Origin: RGIG995 sp045543655
GTDB lineage: Bacteria; Bacillota; Clostridia; Oscillospirales; UBA644
Direction of reading: 5' to 3'
NCBI GenBank assembly: GCA_045543655.1
Contig: JAZPXN010000044.1
Span: 1-49,996 of the forward strand
DNA: 49,996 nucleotides
Shown here: in pieces, positions 17,452 to 28,382 of the stretch
Numbering within the stretch: the first letter of the stretch is position 1
Layout of the letters: the number at the start of each line of letters is the position of its first letter
The notes under the pieces: generated by a model
The model's database searches: none
Told to the model about the DNA's origin: nothing
What the model saw: the letters and a program-made list of their open reading frames with translations, nothing else
Position numbers and translations under genes: made by a program

Positions 17452-18793
17452 GATAAACCTTCCGGCAGGTGCCCTTTTCGAAGCGATAGGTCCATCCCTG
17501 CAGCTGAAGGCGCTTGGTCAGGTAATTGTCCTCCAAAAGATCCCAATGGAGCCACACGCCTTTATAGGTGCGATCCCGGACCGAGGGGAACTGATCCATA
17601 TCGATCTGCCATACGTCGGGGGTGACGGTGACGGTCTCTTCTCCGCAGAGAACGGCCAAAGCGGCCCGAAGCCAGTCGGCGGTGCCCAGAATGGCAGCCC
17701 CCACGATGATCGACCGGGGCAGCCAGCCTTCCGCAGGAATGCGCTTGGCGGATTCGATCATTTCTGCCTTGGTGACGGTGACGGGGGAGGTGATGGCGAA
17801 GGGTTCCTCCAAAAAGCCCTGAACCCAGCCGCATTTATGCTCCTCGGCCCCCAGAAGCATTTCCCGGCAGGCGTGGAAAATATCGGAAATACAGTAAGAA
17901 TCGGGCAGAGTGACGGGGAAGAAATACTCGGCCAGCTGATTTTTGATCAAAGGCAGATCTGCCTTGGTCAAAACCCGCTCGTGGGCGTTCAGCTCCTTGG
18001 CCATATCGCCGTAGGTGACGATGCGGAACCGGGGATCGGCCTTGATCAGCCGCACCAGATAGTGGAAGCGGGAGAAGATCAACTCGATCTCTTCGGGGTC
18101 CCGGGGGATGGAGGGAACCCAATCGGGCTCTTCGTGAAGATTTCCTTTATTATAATTGACCTCGTCCCAGCAATCGTGGAAGGAGACCATGTTGGGATGG
18201 CTGTAGCAGATATAGAGATCCTTGGTCTCGGCCACCTCGTTGAAATGGGCGCGGATGGCCTCCTCGTCGTTCTTGCGGAACTGATAGCCCATAAGATAAT
18301 GGTAGTCGGTGGTCCAGATATTGCAGGCGTTGATGGGACGGGCCCGGTTCAGATCCCGCAAGGTGTCCCCGTCGTAGACGGGAATGCCCATTTTGGCGTA
18401 GCCGTAGTGGGCCACGTAGGAGGTATTCGATCCGGGAGGGCAGGCGGCGGGGAAGGAATCCCGGCCGAAGGTTTCCTTCAGGATCTCCACGCATTCGGTC
18501 TCCTGCTTCAGAAATTCCGCTTCGGCGGCGTCGTAATCCTCAATATCGGTATATTCGTTGATGGTGGGATGGTAAGAATGAGCCAGGGAATGGATCTCGA
18601 TCTCGTGATATTTCAGCGCCTCGATCACGTCTTCCCGGCCCCACTCCTTCAGCTTCTGGGCAAATTTGCCGACGACGTTGAAGCATCCGCGGATATTTTC
18701 CTCCCGCAGGATCTGAGCGTACCGAAGAACGGAATCCGCGCCGGAGGGATTGACGTAGTCTTCCACGTCGAAACTGAATACGATTCTGGTCAT
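17447..18793 (-). CDS. Polysaccharide-deacetylase-like protein, paralogue 1
   Basis: 448 aa, same architecture as its neighbour. CE4-like motifs are FSFDVED, IHSLAHS (H-x(3)-H), CPPGSNTSYV and CYSHPNM. The C-terminal domain repeats the paralogue's ITSPVTVTKAEMIES...WLPRS...LGTADWLRAALAVL block nearly residue for residue. The N-terminal halves are much less alike, pointing to recent exchange or strong selection on the C-terminal domain. Start ATG follows TTGGAGGTAACACC. It lies 56 bp after the isomerase gene and is probably co-transcribed. The grouping suggests turnover of an acylated sugar or inositol derivative, but nothing in the sequence fixes the substrate. Confidence 0.7.
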   Translation of the reverse strand: MTRIVFSFDVEDYVNPSGADSVLRYAQILREENIRGCFNVVGKFAQKLKEWGREDVIEALKYHEIEIHSLAHSYHPTINEYTDIEDYDAAEAEFLKQETECVEILKETFGRDSFPAACPPGSNTSYVAHYGYAKMGIPVYDGDTLRDLNRARPINACNIWTTDYHYLMGYQFRKNDEEAIRAHFNEVAETKDLYICYSHPNMVSFHDCWDEVNYNKGNLHEEPDWVPSIPRDPEEIELIFSRFHYLVRLIKADPRFRIVTYGDMAKELNAHERVLTKADLPLIKNQLAEYFFPVTLPDSYCISDIFHACREMLLGAEEHKCGWVQGFLEEPFAITSPVTVTKAEMIESAKRIPAEGWLPRSIIVGAAILGTADWLRAALAVLCGEETVTVTPDVWQIDMDQFPSVRDRTYKGVWLHWDLLEDNYLTKRLQLQGWTYRFEKGTCRKVYP

Positions 18794-18849
18794 GGTGTTA
18801 CCTCCAAGATCAATGAATATTTTTCATCTATTCTGAATCCCCGACGGGA

Positions 18850-19716
18850 TCAGGCTTCGTCGGAAAGGGCGATGAGATACCGTCCCACGTCGTGGGCCAT
18901 TCTCAGAGCGGAGGGATATAATTCGGAAGGGAATTTCGCCAGATAGTGGCACAGCTCATAGTTGAAGGTGCCGGAATATCCGGTCTCCCCCAGGGCGGTC
19001 ATGATCTCCGGCCAGTTCAGATCGCAGATAAAGGGCAGCTGATGGCGGTCGGCCAGATAATCGGTGTCCTGCACGTGAAGAGCGGTGACGGCGCCGGGGA
19101 TAACCCCCCGCAAAAATTCCTCGGGCTCAAAGCCGGTCATGGCCGCGTGCCCCAGATCGAGGCAGACGGTAAACCATTCGGAATCCAGCCGCGCCAGCAT
19201 CCGGTTGACCAACTCCGGCGTGCCGCAGCGGCGGTTGCTGTAGGACTTCCGCTTGCGGTCGGTGTTGAAGAGATTTTCCACGGCGATGCGAATGCCGTAT
19301 TTTTCCGCATAGGGCTCCAGCGTGCGGTAAAATTCGTAATTATAATCCTCGATAAAATCCGCAGACCGGTCCCGCACCGTTACGGCGTGAACCACGATAC
19401 ACGGCGCTCCCAGAAGAGCCGCCGCCTCCAAAGCGCGGACGATCTTGGCGTAGTTCCTGCAGGACAGATCGAAGGGCTCTTCGTAGGCCAGGTCGAAGGG
19501 GGCGTGAGCCTGCACGACGGGAAGACCGATCAAATCCAGATATTCCCGCATCTGGCGGGCGTATTCCCCACTCGCTTCCCCGAAAAAGGGATGATCGTCG
19601 GGAAGACCGCAGAAGGTGTAATCCACGCCGTCAAACCCGGCGTCCTTGATCATTTTCAGCCCTTCCTTATCCCCGAAACGCTGCTGAGGATGGAAGGAAT
19701 CGATGGAAAGCTTCAT
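18850..19716 (-). CDS. Sugar phosphate isomerase/epimerase (AP-endonuclease-2 TIM barrel)
   Basis: 288 aa. The metal-site pattern of the xylose isomerase-like TIM barrel family is visible: VENL (Glu), CLDLGHA (Asp-x-Gly-His), ALHVQDTD (His-x-x-Asp) and NYEL (Glu). Length is normal and there is no signal peptide. Members include hydroxypyruvate isomerases, inosose dehydratases and tagatose or psicose 3-epimerases, so the exact activity cannot be given. First gene of a three-gene operon with the deacetylase-like pair. ATG follows AAGGAAG; promoter TTGCAG-N17-TATAAT lies about 41 bp upstream. Confidence 0.85.
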   Translation of the reverse strand: MKLSIDSFHPQQRFGDKEGLKMIKDAGFDGVDYTFCGLPDDHPFFGEASGEYARQMREYLDLIGLPVVQAHAPFDLAYEEPFDLSCRNYAKIVRALEAAALLGAPCIVVHAVTVRDRSADFIEDYNYEFYRTLEPYAEKYGIRIAVENLFNTDRKRKSYSNRRCGTPELVNRMLARLDSEWFTVCLDLGHAAMTGFEPEEFLRGVIPGAVTALHVQDTDYLADRHQLPFICDLNWPEIMTALGETGYSGTFNYELCHYLAKFPSELYPSALRMAHDVGRYLIALSDEA

Positions 19717-19756
19717 TCTGACACTTCCTTATAAAGCAAACTCCGCTTTCGGCTTT

Positions 19757-19785
19757 ATTATAGCACGGCGGGCTTTTTTCTGCAA
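19757..19785 (-). promoter_or_regulatory. Promoter P1 of the isomerase-deacetylase operon
   Basis: Minus strand TTGCAG (19785-19780), 17-bp spacer, TATAAT (19762-19757). The expected start near 19750 gives a ~34-nt leader. Confidence 0.8.
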
Positions 19786-19876
19786 GGGCGGTTTGTTGGG
19801 GAAAATCCTCAATTTGTTTCTTTCCGTCAGGGTTTTTCAGCAAAAAAACGGAGCGCTCATCGCCTCGTTTGGCTTC

Positions 19877-19904
19877 ATTATACCACACCGGGAAATAATT
19901 GCAA
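19877..19904 (-). promoter_or_regulatory. Promoter P2, 120 bp upstream of P1
   Basis: Minus strand TTGCAA (19904-19899), 16-bp spacer, TATAAT (19882-19877). An imperfect hairpin followed by seven T (complement of 19842-19848) lies only ~25-30 nt beyond the expected start, so most transcripts may stop there. Confidence 0.6.
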
Positions 19905-19994
19905 GTCTTTCCCGGCGGAAATCGGAAAAAGTTCAAAAACCACCGGAAGATCCGGCCTTTTTTTGGGGGGCGTCAGTCCCTTTCCCGCACCTTC

Positions 19995-20023
19995 ATTATA
20001 CCTCATCCGCCCCGAAAAGTCAA
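19995..20023 (-). promoter_or_regulatory. Promoter P3, 118 bp upstream of P2
   Basis: Minus strand TTGACT (20023-20018), 17-bp spacer, TATAAT (20000-19995). A CCGGA-TCT-TCCGG hairpin with TTTTT on the minus strand lies about 50 nt downstream (19935-19955). Confidence 0.65.
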
Positions 20024-20065
20024 TCCGATTTCGGCCACGGGTTTTTATGATTTCGGACAGTACGA

Positions 20066-20096
20066 GCCCCGCAGAAGAACCGTTCTTCTGCGGGGC
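20066..20096 (-). terminator. Long perfect hairpin after the repeat lipoprotein gene
   Basis: GCCCCGCAGAAGAA (20066-20079) pairs perfectly with TTCTTCTGCGGGGC (20083-20096). It lies 12 bp past the lipoprotein stop. The T-rich stretch lies on the plus-strand side; on the minus strand only a purine-rich lead-in is seen, so intrinsic termination there may be incomplete. Confidence 0.6.
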
Positions 20097-20108
20097 AAAT
20101 TTCTTTTT

Positions 20109-21923
20109 TCAACGGTGTACGGCCTCGTAGGCGGCGTGAAGAGCGGACAGCCCCTCCCGGGTCAGGATCCCTTCCCTCAGAGCCTGATTCAGGCTGTAAA
20201 ACACGCCGTCCCGGTAAAGGCAAACTCTGCCGAAACCGAAGCAGAAGCCCTCCACGACCACGACGTGGCCCCCGTCGGTGGTGGGCGGTCCGGAGATCGC
20301 CACGGCGTGAGCGCCGTCAAACGCGCCGTAATACTGCAATACCAAGCGGTCGGGCGTAAAATAAGAGTTATGTTCGGTCAGATTCCGGTCGTAATAATCC
20401 TGCCGGATCTGAAGGCTGAGCGCATCGGAGCATTCCGCCTCGGCAAAAGATCCGTAAAGTTGAGGATAATAGCTTTTATGCCACAGATGCAGCTGCTCAA
20501 GATCTCCCCGGAAGACCAGGCCGTTTTTCCCCACTTCCGCCAGCGTGTGGATCTCCCCCTGCTGCAGGAAGACCAGCCGGGCCTCGGTGGGATAGCGGAA
20601 TAAGTGGCCGCCGGCAGACTCATACCACTCCTTTTCCGGGAGGGTGGAGCCGTCCTTCACGATCCCGGCGATACAGCCGTTGTTCACGTAAACCGCAGAG
20701 ACGCAGAGGGAATCGATCCGCACCGTATCCTCTGCCGGAGTGCCCTTGATATAGCGGTCATAATAGGCCCGGCAAAGATCGGGGGCGTAATAATATTCGG
20801 GATGAACCGTCCGGTGGGTAGATTGCAGGACGTTCCATTCGCCGTCGGGCAGCGTCACCTCGGAAATATCGGTCAAGGCTCCGTCCCGGTAGAAATAGAT
20901 CCCACGCCCGTTCCACGAGGTAAAATAGGTGTCTTCGTTCCGGTACTCCCACCGGTAATTCATCTCCGGCAGGGCGACGGAGACCGCATATCCCGCAGAA
21001 TATTTTCCATAGAAGGTGACGGTCAGATCTTCCGGGGAATCAACCGGAGGATACGAGGAATAACGGCCGTAATAAAGCTTTTGCACCTCCGACGCCCAGG
21101 AAGCGGTAAACCTCTCCGTATTTTCCGGAATCCAATCCCCGGTGTCAATCGAAAAACGCAGGGCATGTACCTCCTCAATCTGCAAAAGATCCCCGTCGCT
21201 CACGAGCCATTTTTCATAGGCCTGAGGCAGGGTGAGGATCCCCTCTTCGGTGAAGAACAGAATGCGCTGATCGGTATCGTACCGGAAGGAAGCACATCCC
21301 ACCGTTTCCTTCGTCTTTTGGGGAGAATGAGCCTCATCCCCCGTCACAAAGACTGCGATTCCGCAAGGATATTTCCCGTAGATCCACACCCGAAGCGCCT
21401 CGGGAGAGACCTCAGCCTCCCGATCCGTTCCCCGGACGAATTCGTTATAATAGGCCGCGCGGACGTCCTGCTCGATATACGCATCGGCGTGACGGGCCTT
21501 GTAGACCTCGTACAGCGCCTGCAGATCCGCTTCCGACAGAATTCCTCCGTCAAAGGCCTCGGAAAGGCCGTACACTTCCCCGTCGCAGTAGATATCCATG
21601 GTATGATACGATGCAAAGATAAACGGGAGGCCGTTGACCTGAAGCGTGAATTCCGCCTGCGGATAGCCCACCGGAGCCCCGGACAGAAAAACTGCGTACG
21701 CCCCGGAATATTCACCGTAAAACGAAAGGATCTTCACGTCGTCGGCGGACATTCCTTCCATTTGATCGATATGATCTTCATAATACGCCTTTTGGATCTC
21801 CCGAACCACCCGGGCAGGAATGCCGAACACCCCTTCTTCCTCCGAAGCGCCATCCGTCCCGCAGGCGCAGAGGGACAGACAAAGGGCGAAAATCAAGCAT
21901 AAATACCATACTTTTTTCATCAA
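20109..21923 (-). CDS. Lipoprotein with five ~105-aa repeats, unknown function
   Basis: 604 aa. The signal peptide ends in a lipobox LCAC-GT, so the mature protein should be lipid-anchored outside the cell. The rest is five divergent repeats starting near residues 42, 150, 280, 388 and 508. Each opens with an R/K-x-x-YY motif (KAYYEDH, AAYYNEF, KLYYGRY, RAYYDRY, QDYYDRN). A YGxYxxxYAVxxxG-type strand pair follows, then a hydrophobic strand, a YxDGxxxxLxEA-type turn and a helix ending before the next repeat. I do not recognise the family. The layout suggests a modular extracytoplasmic binding or wall protein. It is a single gene with its own TTGACA-N17-TATACT promoter. Confidence 0.8.
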   Translation of the reverse strand: MMKKVWYLCLIFALCLSLCACGTDGASEEEGVFGIPARVVREIQKAYYEDHIDQMEGMSADDVKILSFYGEYSGAYAVFLSGAPVGYPQAEFTLQVNGLPFIFASYHTMDIYCDGEVYGLSEAFDGGILSEADLQALYEVYKARHADAYIEQDVRAAYYNEFVRGTDREAEVSPEALRVWIYGKYPCGIAVFVTGDEAHSPQKTKETVGCASFRYDTDQRILFFTEEGILTLPQAYEKWLVSDGDLLQIEEVHALRFSIDTGDWIPENTERFTASWASEVQKLYYGRYSSYPPVDSPEDLTVTFYGKYSAGYAVSVALPEMNYRWEYRNEDTYFTSWNGRGIYFYRDGALTDISEVTLPDGEWNVLQSTHRTVHPEYYYAPDLCRAYYDRYIKGTPAEDTVRIDSLCVSAVYVNNGCIAGIVKDGSTLPEKEWYESAGGHLFRYPTEARLVFLQQGEIHTLAEVGKNGLVFRGDLEQLHLWHKSYYPQLYGSFAEAECSDALSLQIRQDYYDRNLTEHNSYFTPDRLVLQYYGAFDGAHAVAISGPPTTDGGHVVVVEGFCFGFGRVCLYRDGVFYSLNQALREGILTREGLSALHAAYEAVHR

Positions 21924-21980
21924 TAACGCTCCTTTCGGGCCGTTGGGCGGCTTTTGTTAAAATGAGATATTCCCAACTAA

Positions 21981-22009
21981 AGTATAACATACCCCCTCAC
22001 GCCTGTCAA
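21981..22009 (-). promoter_or_regulatory. Promoter of the five-repeat lipoprotein gene
   Basis: Minus strand perfect TTGACA (22009-22004), 17-bp spacer, TATACT (21986-21981), about 58 bp upstream of the ATG. Confidence 0.85.
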
Positions 22010-22090
22010 TTGTTACACCTGCACAAGAATTTACATATAAACTATGCAGAATATACAAAAAACGTTTTTCGGCTTCGGGATTCCGGGCAG

Positions 22091-22121
22091 AAAAATGCCG
22101 CCGCTGCAGGCGCAACGGCGG
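22091..22121 (-). terminator. Rho-independent terminator after the DUF4956 gene
   Basis: Minus strand CCGCCGTTGC, a GCCT loop and GCAGCGGCGG (one internal mismatch), then CATTTTT (22096-22091). Confidence 0.85.
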
Positions 22122-22138
22122 GATGATTTTCGGATATT

Positions 22139-22804
22139 TTACAGCTCGTCGGGGTTGTCGTAGGCGTCGGCCAGGGAGATTTCCAGATTGCCGTTGCGGG
22201 TGCGGAGCTTGTCGATAAATTCCTGGGATTGGTCGGGATTTTTCAGCTTGATGCGGTAGGTCAGCTTATACAGGCTTCCCATGGCGGTGGTCTTGACCTT
22301 GATCAGACGGCAGGAGGAAGCATATTCGGCGAAAAGGTCGTCGAAGCCGTGGGAATACCGGAGGGATTCGGGGACGGTGATGCGAAGCTCCATATTCTTC
22401 TCACCGAGAGGGATGAAGGCAAGGGAGATCATCAGCGCGGAGACGATGACGGTAAAGAGCAGAGCAATGCCCACGAATCCGGCGGCGCAGGCAAGGCCGG
22501 CGGTCATAGCAAGGAAAATGGAGGCGATGTCCTTGGCCTTCCCGGGGACCGAACGGAAGCGGACGAGGGAGAAGGCCCCCATGACGGCAACGCCGGTGCC
22601 GATATTGCCGTTGACCATGACGATCACGGTATGTACGATGAGGGGAAGAAGGATCAGCGAAATAAAAAAGCTTTTACTGACCCGGGTGCGGAAGGTGGCG
22701 GCGAAGGCCACGATCAGCCCGCACAGAAAGGCGGCGCCGAGACAGAGGAAATAGTTCTGAGGAGTGACGGTAGAGGCGGCGAGAGATTCGAAAAACGCTT
22801 CCAT
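22139..22804 (-). CDS. DUF4956 membrane protein
   Basis: 221 aa. Four membrane segments (about 16-36, 48-66, 70-90 as a shorter hydrophobic run, and 98-130) precede a ~85-aa cytoplasmic domain rich in charged residues. The VNGNIGTGVAVMGAFSLVRFRSVPGKAKDIASIFLAMTxGL block is the signature of DUF4956. These proteins are usually encoded beside VTC-type polyphosphate polymerase domains, as here, where it starts 3 bp after the VTC gene. It is probably the membrane partner or channel of that enzyme (inference). A terminator follows the gene. Confidence 0.9.
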   Translation of the reverse strand: MEAFFESLAASTVTPQNYFLCLGAAFLCGLIVAFAATFRTRVSKSFFISLILLPLIVHTVIVMVNGNIGTGVAVMGAFSLVRFRSVPGKAKDIASIFLAMTAGLACAAGFVGIALLFTVIVSALMISLAFIPLGEKNMELRITVPESLRYSHGFDDLFAEYASSCRLIKVKTTAMGSLYKLTYRIKLKNPDQSQEFIDKLRTRNGNLEISLADAYDNPDEL

Positions 22805-22807
22805 AAT

Positions 22808-23536
22808 TCAGTTTCCTTCCTTATTATTCCTTGATTCCCTGAGGGTTTTCAGATATGCGGTGCCGTATTTGGAAAAGGAGCCGGGGTAGATCTCGTGGCG
22901 GTCCAGAGCGTGGGCCAGCCACAGAGGCATGGCGCCTTCGGTCTTGACCTCCATCAAAACCCGATCCTCGGGGAGCAACAGAATCCCCTCGTGTCCTTTG
23001 GACAGATCCAGATCGGTCTCCCGGTAGCGGACGGAGGTGTCGAAGGTGATGCGCAGGCGGGGATTTTCCTTCAGCGTATAGGCCTCCCGCTCGCAGGCAA
23101 TCAGCATGGACGGGCGCAGGGTCTCGTAAAACCGGAAAGCCCAATCGATCTCGTCCATAATCTGGGATGCGAGAGGTTTTTCGCCTCCGGCAAGATAGTC
23201 CACGGCCTTTTGGTGGGGAAGAACCACCCGGCGCTTATAGACCACGCCCTTGTATTTCTTTTTGATCTCCAGAAATACGCGGGTATCGGGGTCGGGCGTG
23301 CCGTAGCTGCGCAGGCGCAATTTCTCTTTATAGGCAGGCTTATCGAAGCCTTTGGCATCCACCGATTCCCGGATGATCCGGCGGTCGGGAGTATCCAGAT
23401 AAAGACTGCAGACGGTGCTTTTTCCGTACGCGTCCGGCTCCAGCCGATCCCGGATCTCGGCCAAAAATGCATCCCGACGCTCCAGCGTAATGGGATATTT
23501 CTTCTCCACCCGCTGAAACACGGTGATAATGCCCAT
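22808..23536 (-). CDS. VTC-domain protein (polyphosphate polymerase-like)
   Basis: 242 aa, essentially one VTC/CYTH-superfamily tunnel domain. Basic and acidic tunnel residues appear in RVEKKYPI, VCSLYLDTPD, YKEKLRLRSYG, FLEIKKKYKGVVYKRR, RLRITFDTSVRYR and LMEVKTEGAMP, ending with the SKYGTAYL helix. The yeast Vtc4 relative makes polyphosphate from ATP. Bacterial VTC+DUF4956 pairs are mostly uncharacterised, so the product is inferred. ATG follows GGGAGGGAAGG. A TATAAT (minus, 23565-23560) upstream is probably its -10 box, with no good -35. Confidence 0.9.
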   Translation of the reverse strand: MGIITVFQRVEKKYPITLERRDAFLAEIRDRLEPDAYGKSTVCSLYLDTPDRRIIRESVDAKGFDKPAYKEKLRLRSYGTPDPDTRVFLEIKKKYKGVVYKRRVVLPHQKAVDYLAGGEKPLASQIMDEIDWAFRFYETLRPSMLIACEREAYTLKENPRLRITFDTSVRYRETDLDLSKGHEGILLLPEDRVLMEVKTEGAMPLWLAHALDRHEIYPGSFSKYGTAYLKTLRESRNNKEGN

Positions 23537-23594
23537 AGGCCTTCCCTCCCTTCGGAAATATTATAATATGAAATCTTTAAGATTAGTTAAAGTG

Positions 23595-24118
23595 AAAAAC
23601 GGGGGGAGCGTGTACTTTCCTTTCACGAGAAAGGAAAGCGGAGGCGGACGAAATTCTTTCGTCCGAAGCTTCGTAGGGATCACCCTCTCGCCGAAGGCGA
23701 ACATCACTTTTCGTAGAAAAACTTCACTGCCTGCAACTTCACTTGCCGCAGGCAAACATCACCGGCATGGGGAGAACGGAAAAAATCTCACTCCCGGTCA
23801 ATCCCTTCCACCGCCACGGGCGGTCCCCCTCCCCTTACTAAGGGGAGGCCAGATGATAATGCATCGCCCTTGGTTCTCGTGCGTTGTGTTTTGCAAAAAC
23901 ATAAAAAAGTATCCTTTGCGCCGGAACAACCCTTCCGTCGCCTACGGCGCCACCTCCCCTTACACAGGGGAGGTATCTTTTGGGGCGCATTGGCTTTTCG
24001 GGTAGTATTTTTCCTTGTGGCAGTTTTTAACAGTAACAGAAGGGCGGTCAATCCCTTCCGTCGCCTGCGGCGCCACCTCCCCTTACTAAGGGGAGGCAGG
24101 GCGCGCATCGCCCCTTGA
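23595..24118. repeat. Structured repeat island upstream of the VTC gene
   Basis: Contains a two-palindrome module (about 23610-23667) that lacks the usual ACCAAA link, a mini-hairpin string (23685-23770), and three constant/variable double-hairpin modules (about 23800-23855, 23928-23972 and 24045-24100). No gene is credible here. The stretch 24119-24235 is unique sequence downstream of the next gene, with no feature I can name. Confidence 0.75.
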
Positions 24119-24235
24119 TCCCGTGCATTGCCGATTGGCAAATTGAAACAGCGTCATCTTCTTTCAGCATCTGCAAAAAGGGGAAATATCAAAAAACCGT
24201 CGACGTACCGTTTCCTTCCCGTTTTTCGCCGACCG

Positions 24236-25012
24236 TTAGGCCTCTCCGACGGTTTTTTCGGAAGCGTCGGATTCTTCGGAAGGGTCGTCGGCTTCCTCGG
24301 CAGGGGCTTCGGGCCCGTCGGCAGATTTCTCGGCGGCCATTTTTTCATCGTAGGCCTGCTGCAGGTCGGCCAGGGAAACCAGGTCTTCCTTCCGGGGCGG
24401 CCGCATCTGGACGACGAGGGCGGCAAGTCCCACGTAATAGAAGGCGTAGGCCAGATAATCGGACCAAAAATAATAGGTATACTGAACCACGTTATAATCG
24501 GCGTCGTAGCCCTGCTGGGTGACGGTAAATTCTCCCACGCCGCACAGGGTGAGCACGAGAGGAAGAAGCACCGCAAGGCCGCAGAATCCCACGAAAATCC
24601 ATTTGGAGGGGAGAATCTTTTCCACCGTCAGCGCAAAAAGGATCAGCGCCGCAAAGGGGGCGATAAACTGGATGGGCGCGCCGAAGAAATAGTCCGGGGA
24701 ATTATCCTTGAAATAGACGATAAAAAGCGACATCTGCTGGACGATGGGGCCGATCATTCCTACCAGCACCAACCGGGGATCTTTTTCCGCAAGAAACAGC
24801 ACTGCGATGAAAAACAGCACCGGCACGATGAGGGACAGAAGGGTAAGATACAATTCCTGCCCCTCCATTTCGGAGAAGGAGAAGGTATTCATATCCGCCG
24901 TCCATTTGCCCTGGCCGAAGTAAAAATAAAGATACCACAAAACCGCCATAAGAATGCCGCAAAGCGACGGCACGATGGGAGTTCCTTTGACGATAAACTT
25001 CTTGTTTTTCAT
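24236..25012 (-). CDS. Polytopic membrane protein, unknown function
   Basis: 258 aa starting at MKNKKFIVKGTPIVPS; ATG follows AAAAGGAGAAAAAACC. A longer frame continues upstream only because it runs through a repeat module. About six hydrophobic segments (residues 14-34, 58-80, 84-103, 125-145, 150-170 and 195-215) are followed by a very acidic ~55-residue tail rich in Ala, Glu, Asp and Ser. I do not recognise the family. It stands alone, with repeat islands on both sides, downstream of secA on the same strand. Confidence 0.75.
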   Translation of the reverse strand: MKNKKFIVKGTPIVPSLCGILMAVLWYLYFYFGQGKWTADMNTFSFSEMEGQELYLTLLSLIVPVLFFIAVLFLAEKDPRLVLVGMIGPIVQQMSLFIVYFKDNSPDYFFGAPIQFIAPFAALILFALTVEKILPSKWIFVGFCGLAVLLPLVLTLCGVGEFTVTQQGYDADYNVVQYTYYFWSDYLAYAFYYVGLAALVVQMRPPRKEDLVSLADLQQAYDEKMAAEKSADGPEAPAEEADDPSEESDASEKTVGEA

Positions 25013-25049
25013 GGTTTTTTCTCCTTTTAATATGAATGACATGGGGGAG

Positions 25050-25240
25050 AGGACGGTGTTCTTTCTTGTTCGAGAACAAGAAAGAACCAAAGAAAAAGCG
25101 GAGGCGGGCGAATTCCATTCGTCCGAGGGGCAGGGGGAATGCTCTCGCCGAAGGCGAACATCACTTTTCGTAGAAAACCTTCACTGTGGAACAACTTCAC
25201 TTGCCGAAGGCGAACTTCACCGACTACGGCGGGCAGGGGT
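25050..25240. repeat. Repeat island at the 3' end of secA
   Basis: A perfect two-palindrome module (GTTCTTTCTTGTTC-GA-GAACAAGAAAGAAC at about 25057-25086, then the GGGCGAA/TTCGTCC-type hairpin at 25105-25125) is followed by a mini-hairpin string (25140-25230) ending 10 bp from the secA stop codon. Confidence 0.85.
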
Positions 25241-25247
25241 CGCCCTC

Positions 25248-28073
<2,826 letters not shown>

Positions 28074-28382
28074 GTTGCAAGTTCTCCTTTGACCCAAGGC
28101 TCCGCAGAGCCAGGGGCGGTAATGATGATAATATTTATTATATTATAGCATATAAATTTAAAATATTCCATAGTTTTTAAATTCTGACACATAAATATCA
28201 CAATTATATATTATTATATATAATGGACTATTATACGCGAAAACGGATTTTACGGCTCGGAGAAGGGGAATCGGTGTGATTTCGGGGAATTCCGCAAGGG
28301 AAAACCGGGGTTGCAAACCGGATTTTTCTCCCCCACGCCGGGTCCTTTCGCCGAATCTTCAGCAAGGGAGCAGGATTGCAAT
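28074..28382. promoter_or_regulatory. AT-rich divergent promoter region secA/comM
   Basis: The centre (28120-28240) is markedly AT-rich. On the minus strand TATAAT (28147-28142) probably serves secA, with no clear -35. On the plus strand CTGACA (28184-28189), a 17-bp spacer and TATATT (28207-28212) is the best comM promoter, with a second TATAAT at 28219-28224. The comM leader would be about 160 nt. It contains a small GGTT/AACC hairpin followed by ATTTTT (28305-28327), possibly an attenuator. Confidence 0.55.

Noticed and set aside
25013..25090. Upstream extension of the 24236-25012 membrane protein
   Set aside because: The added residues derive from a repeat module; a strong ribosome site precedes the internal ATG at 25012.
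28311..28382. Earlier ATG for comM
   Set aside because: The family's conserved N-terminus begins at 28383 and the added residues look unconstrained.
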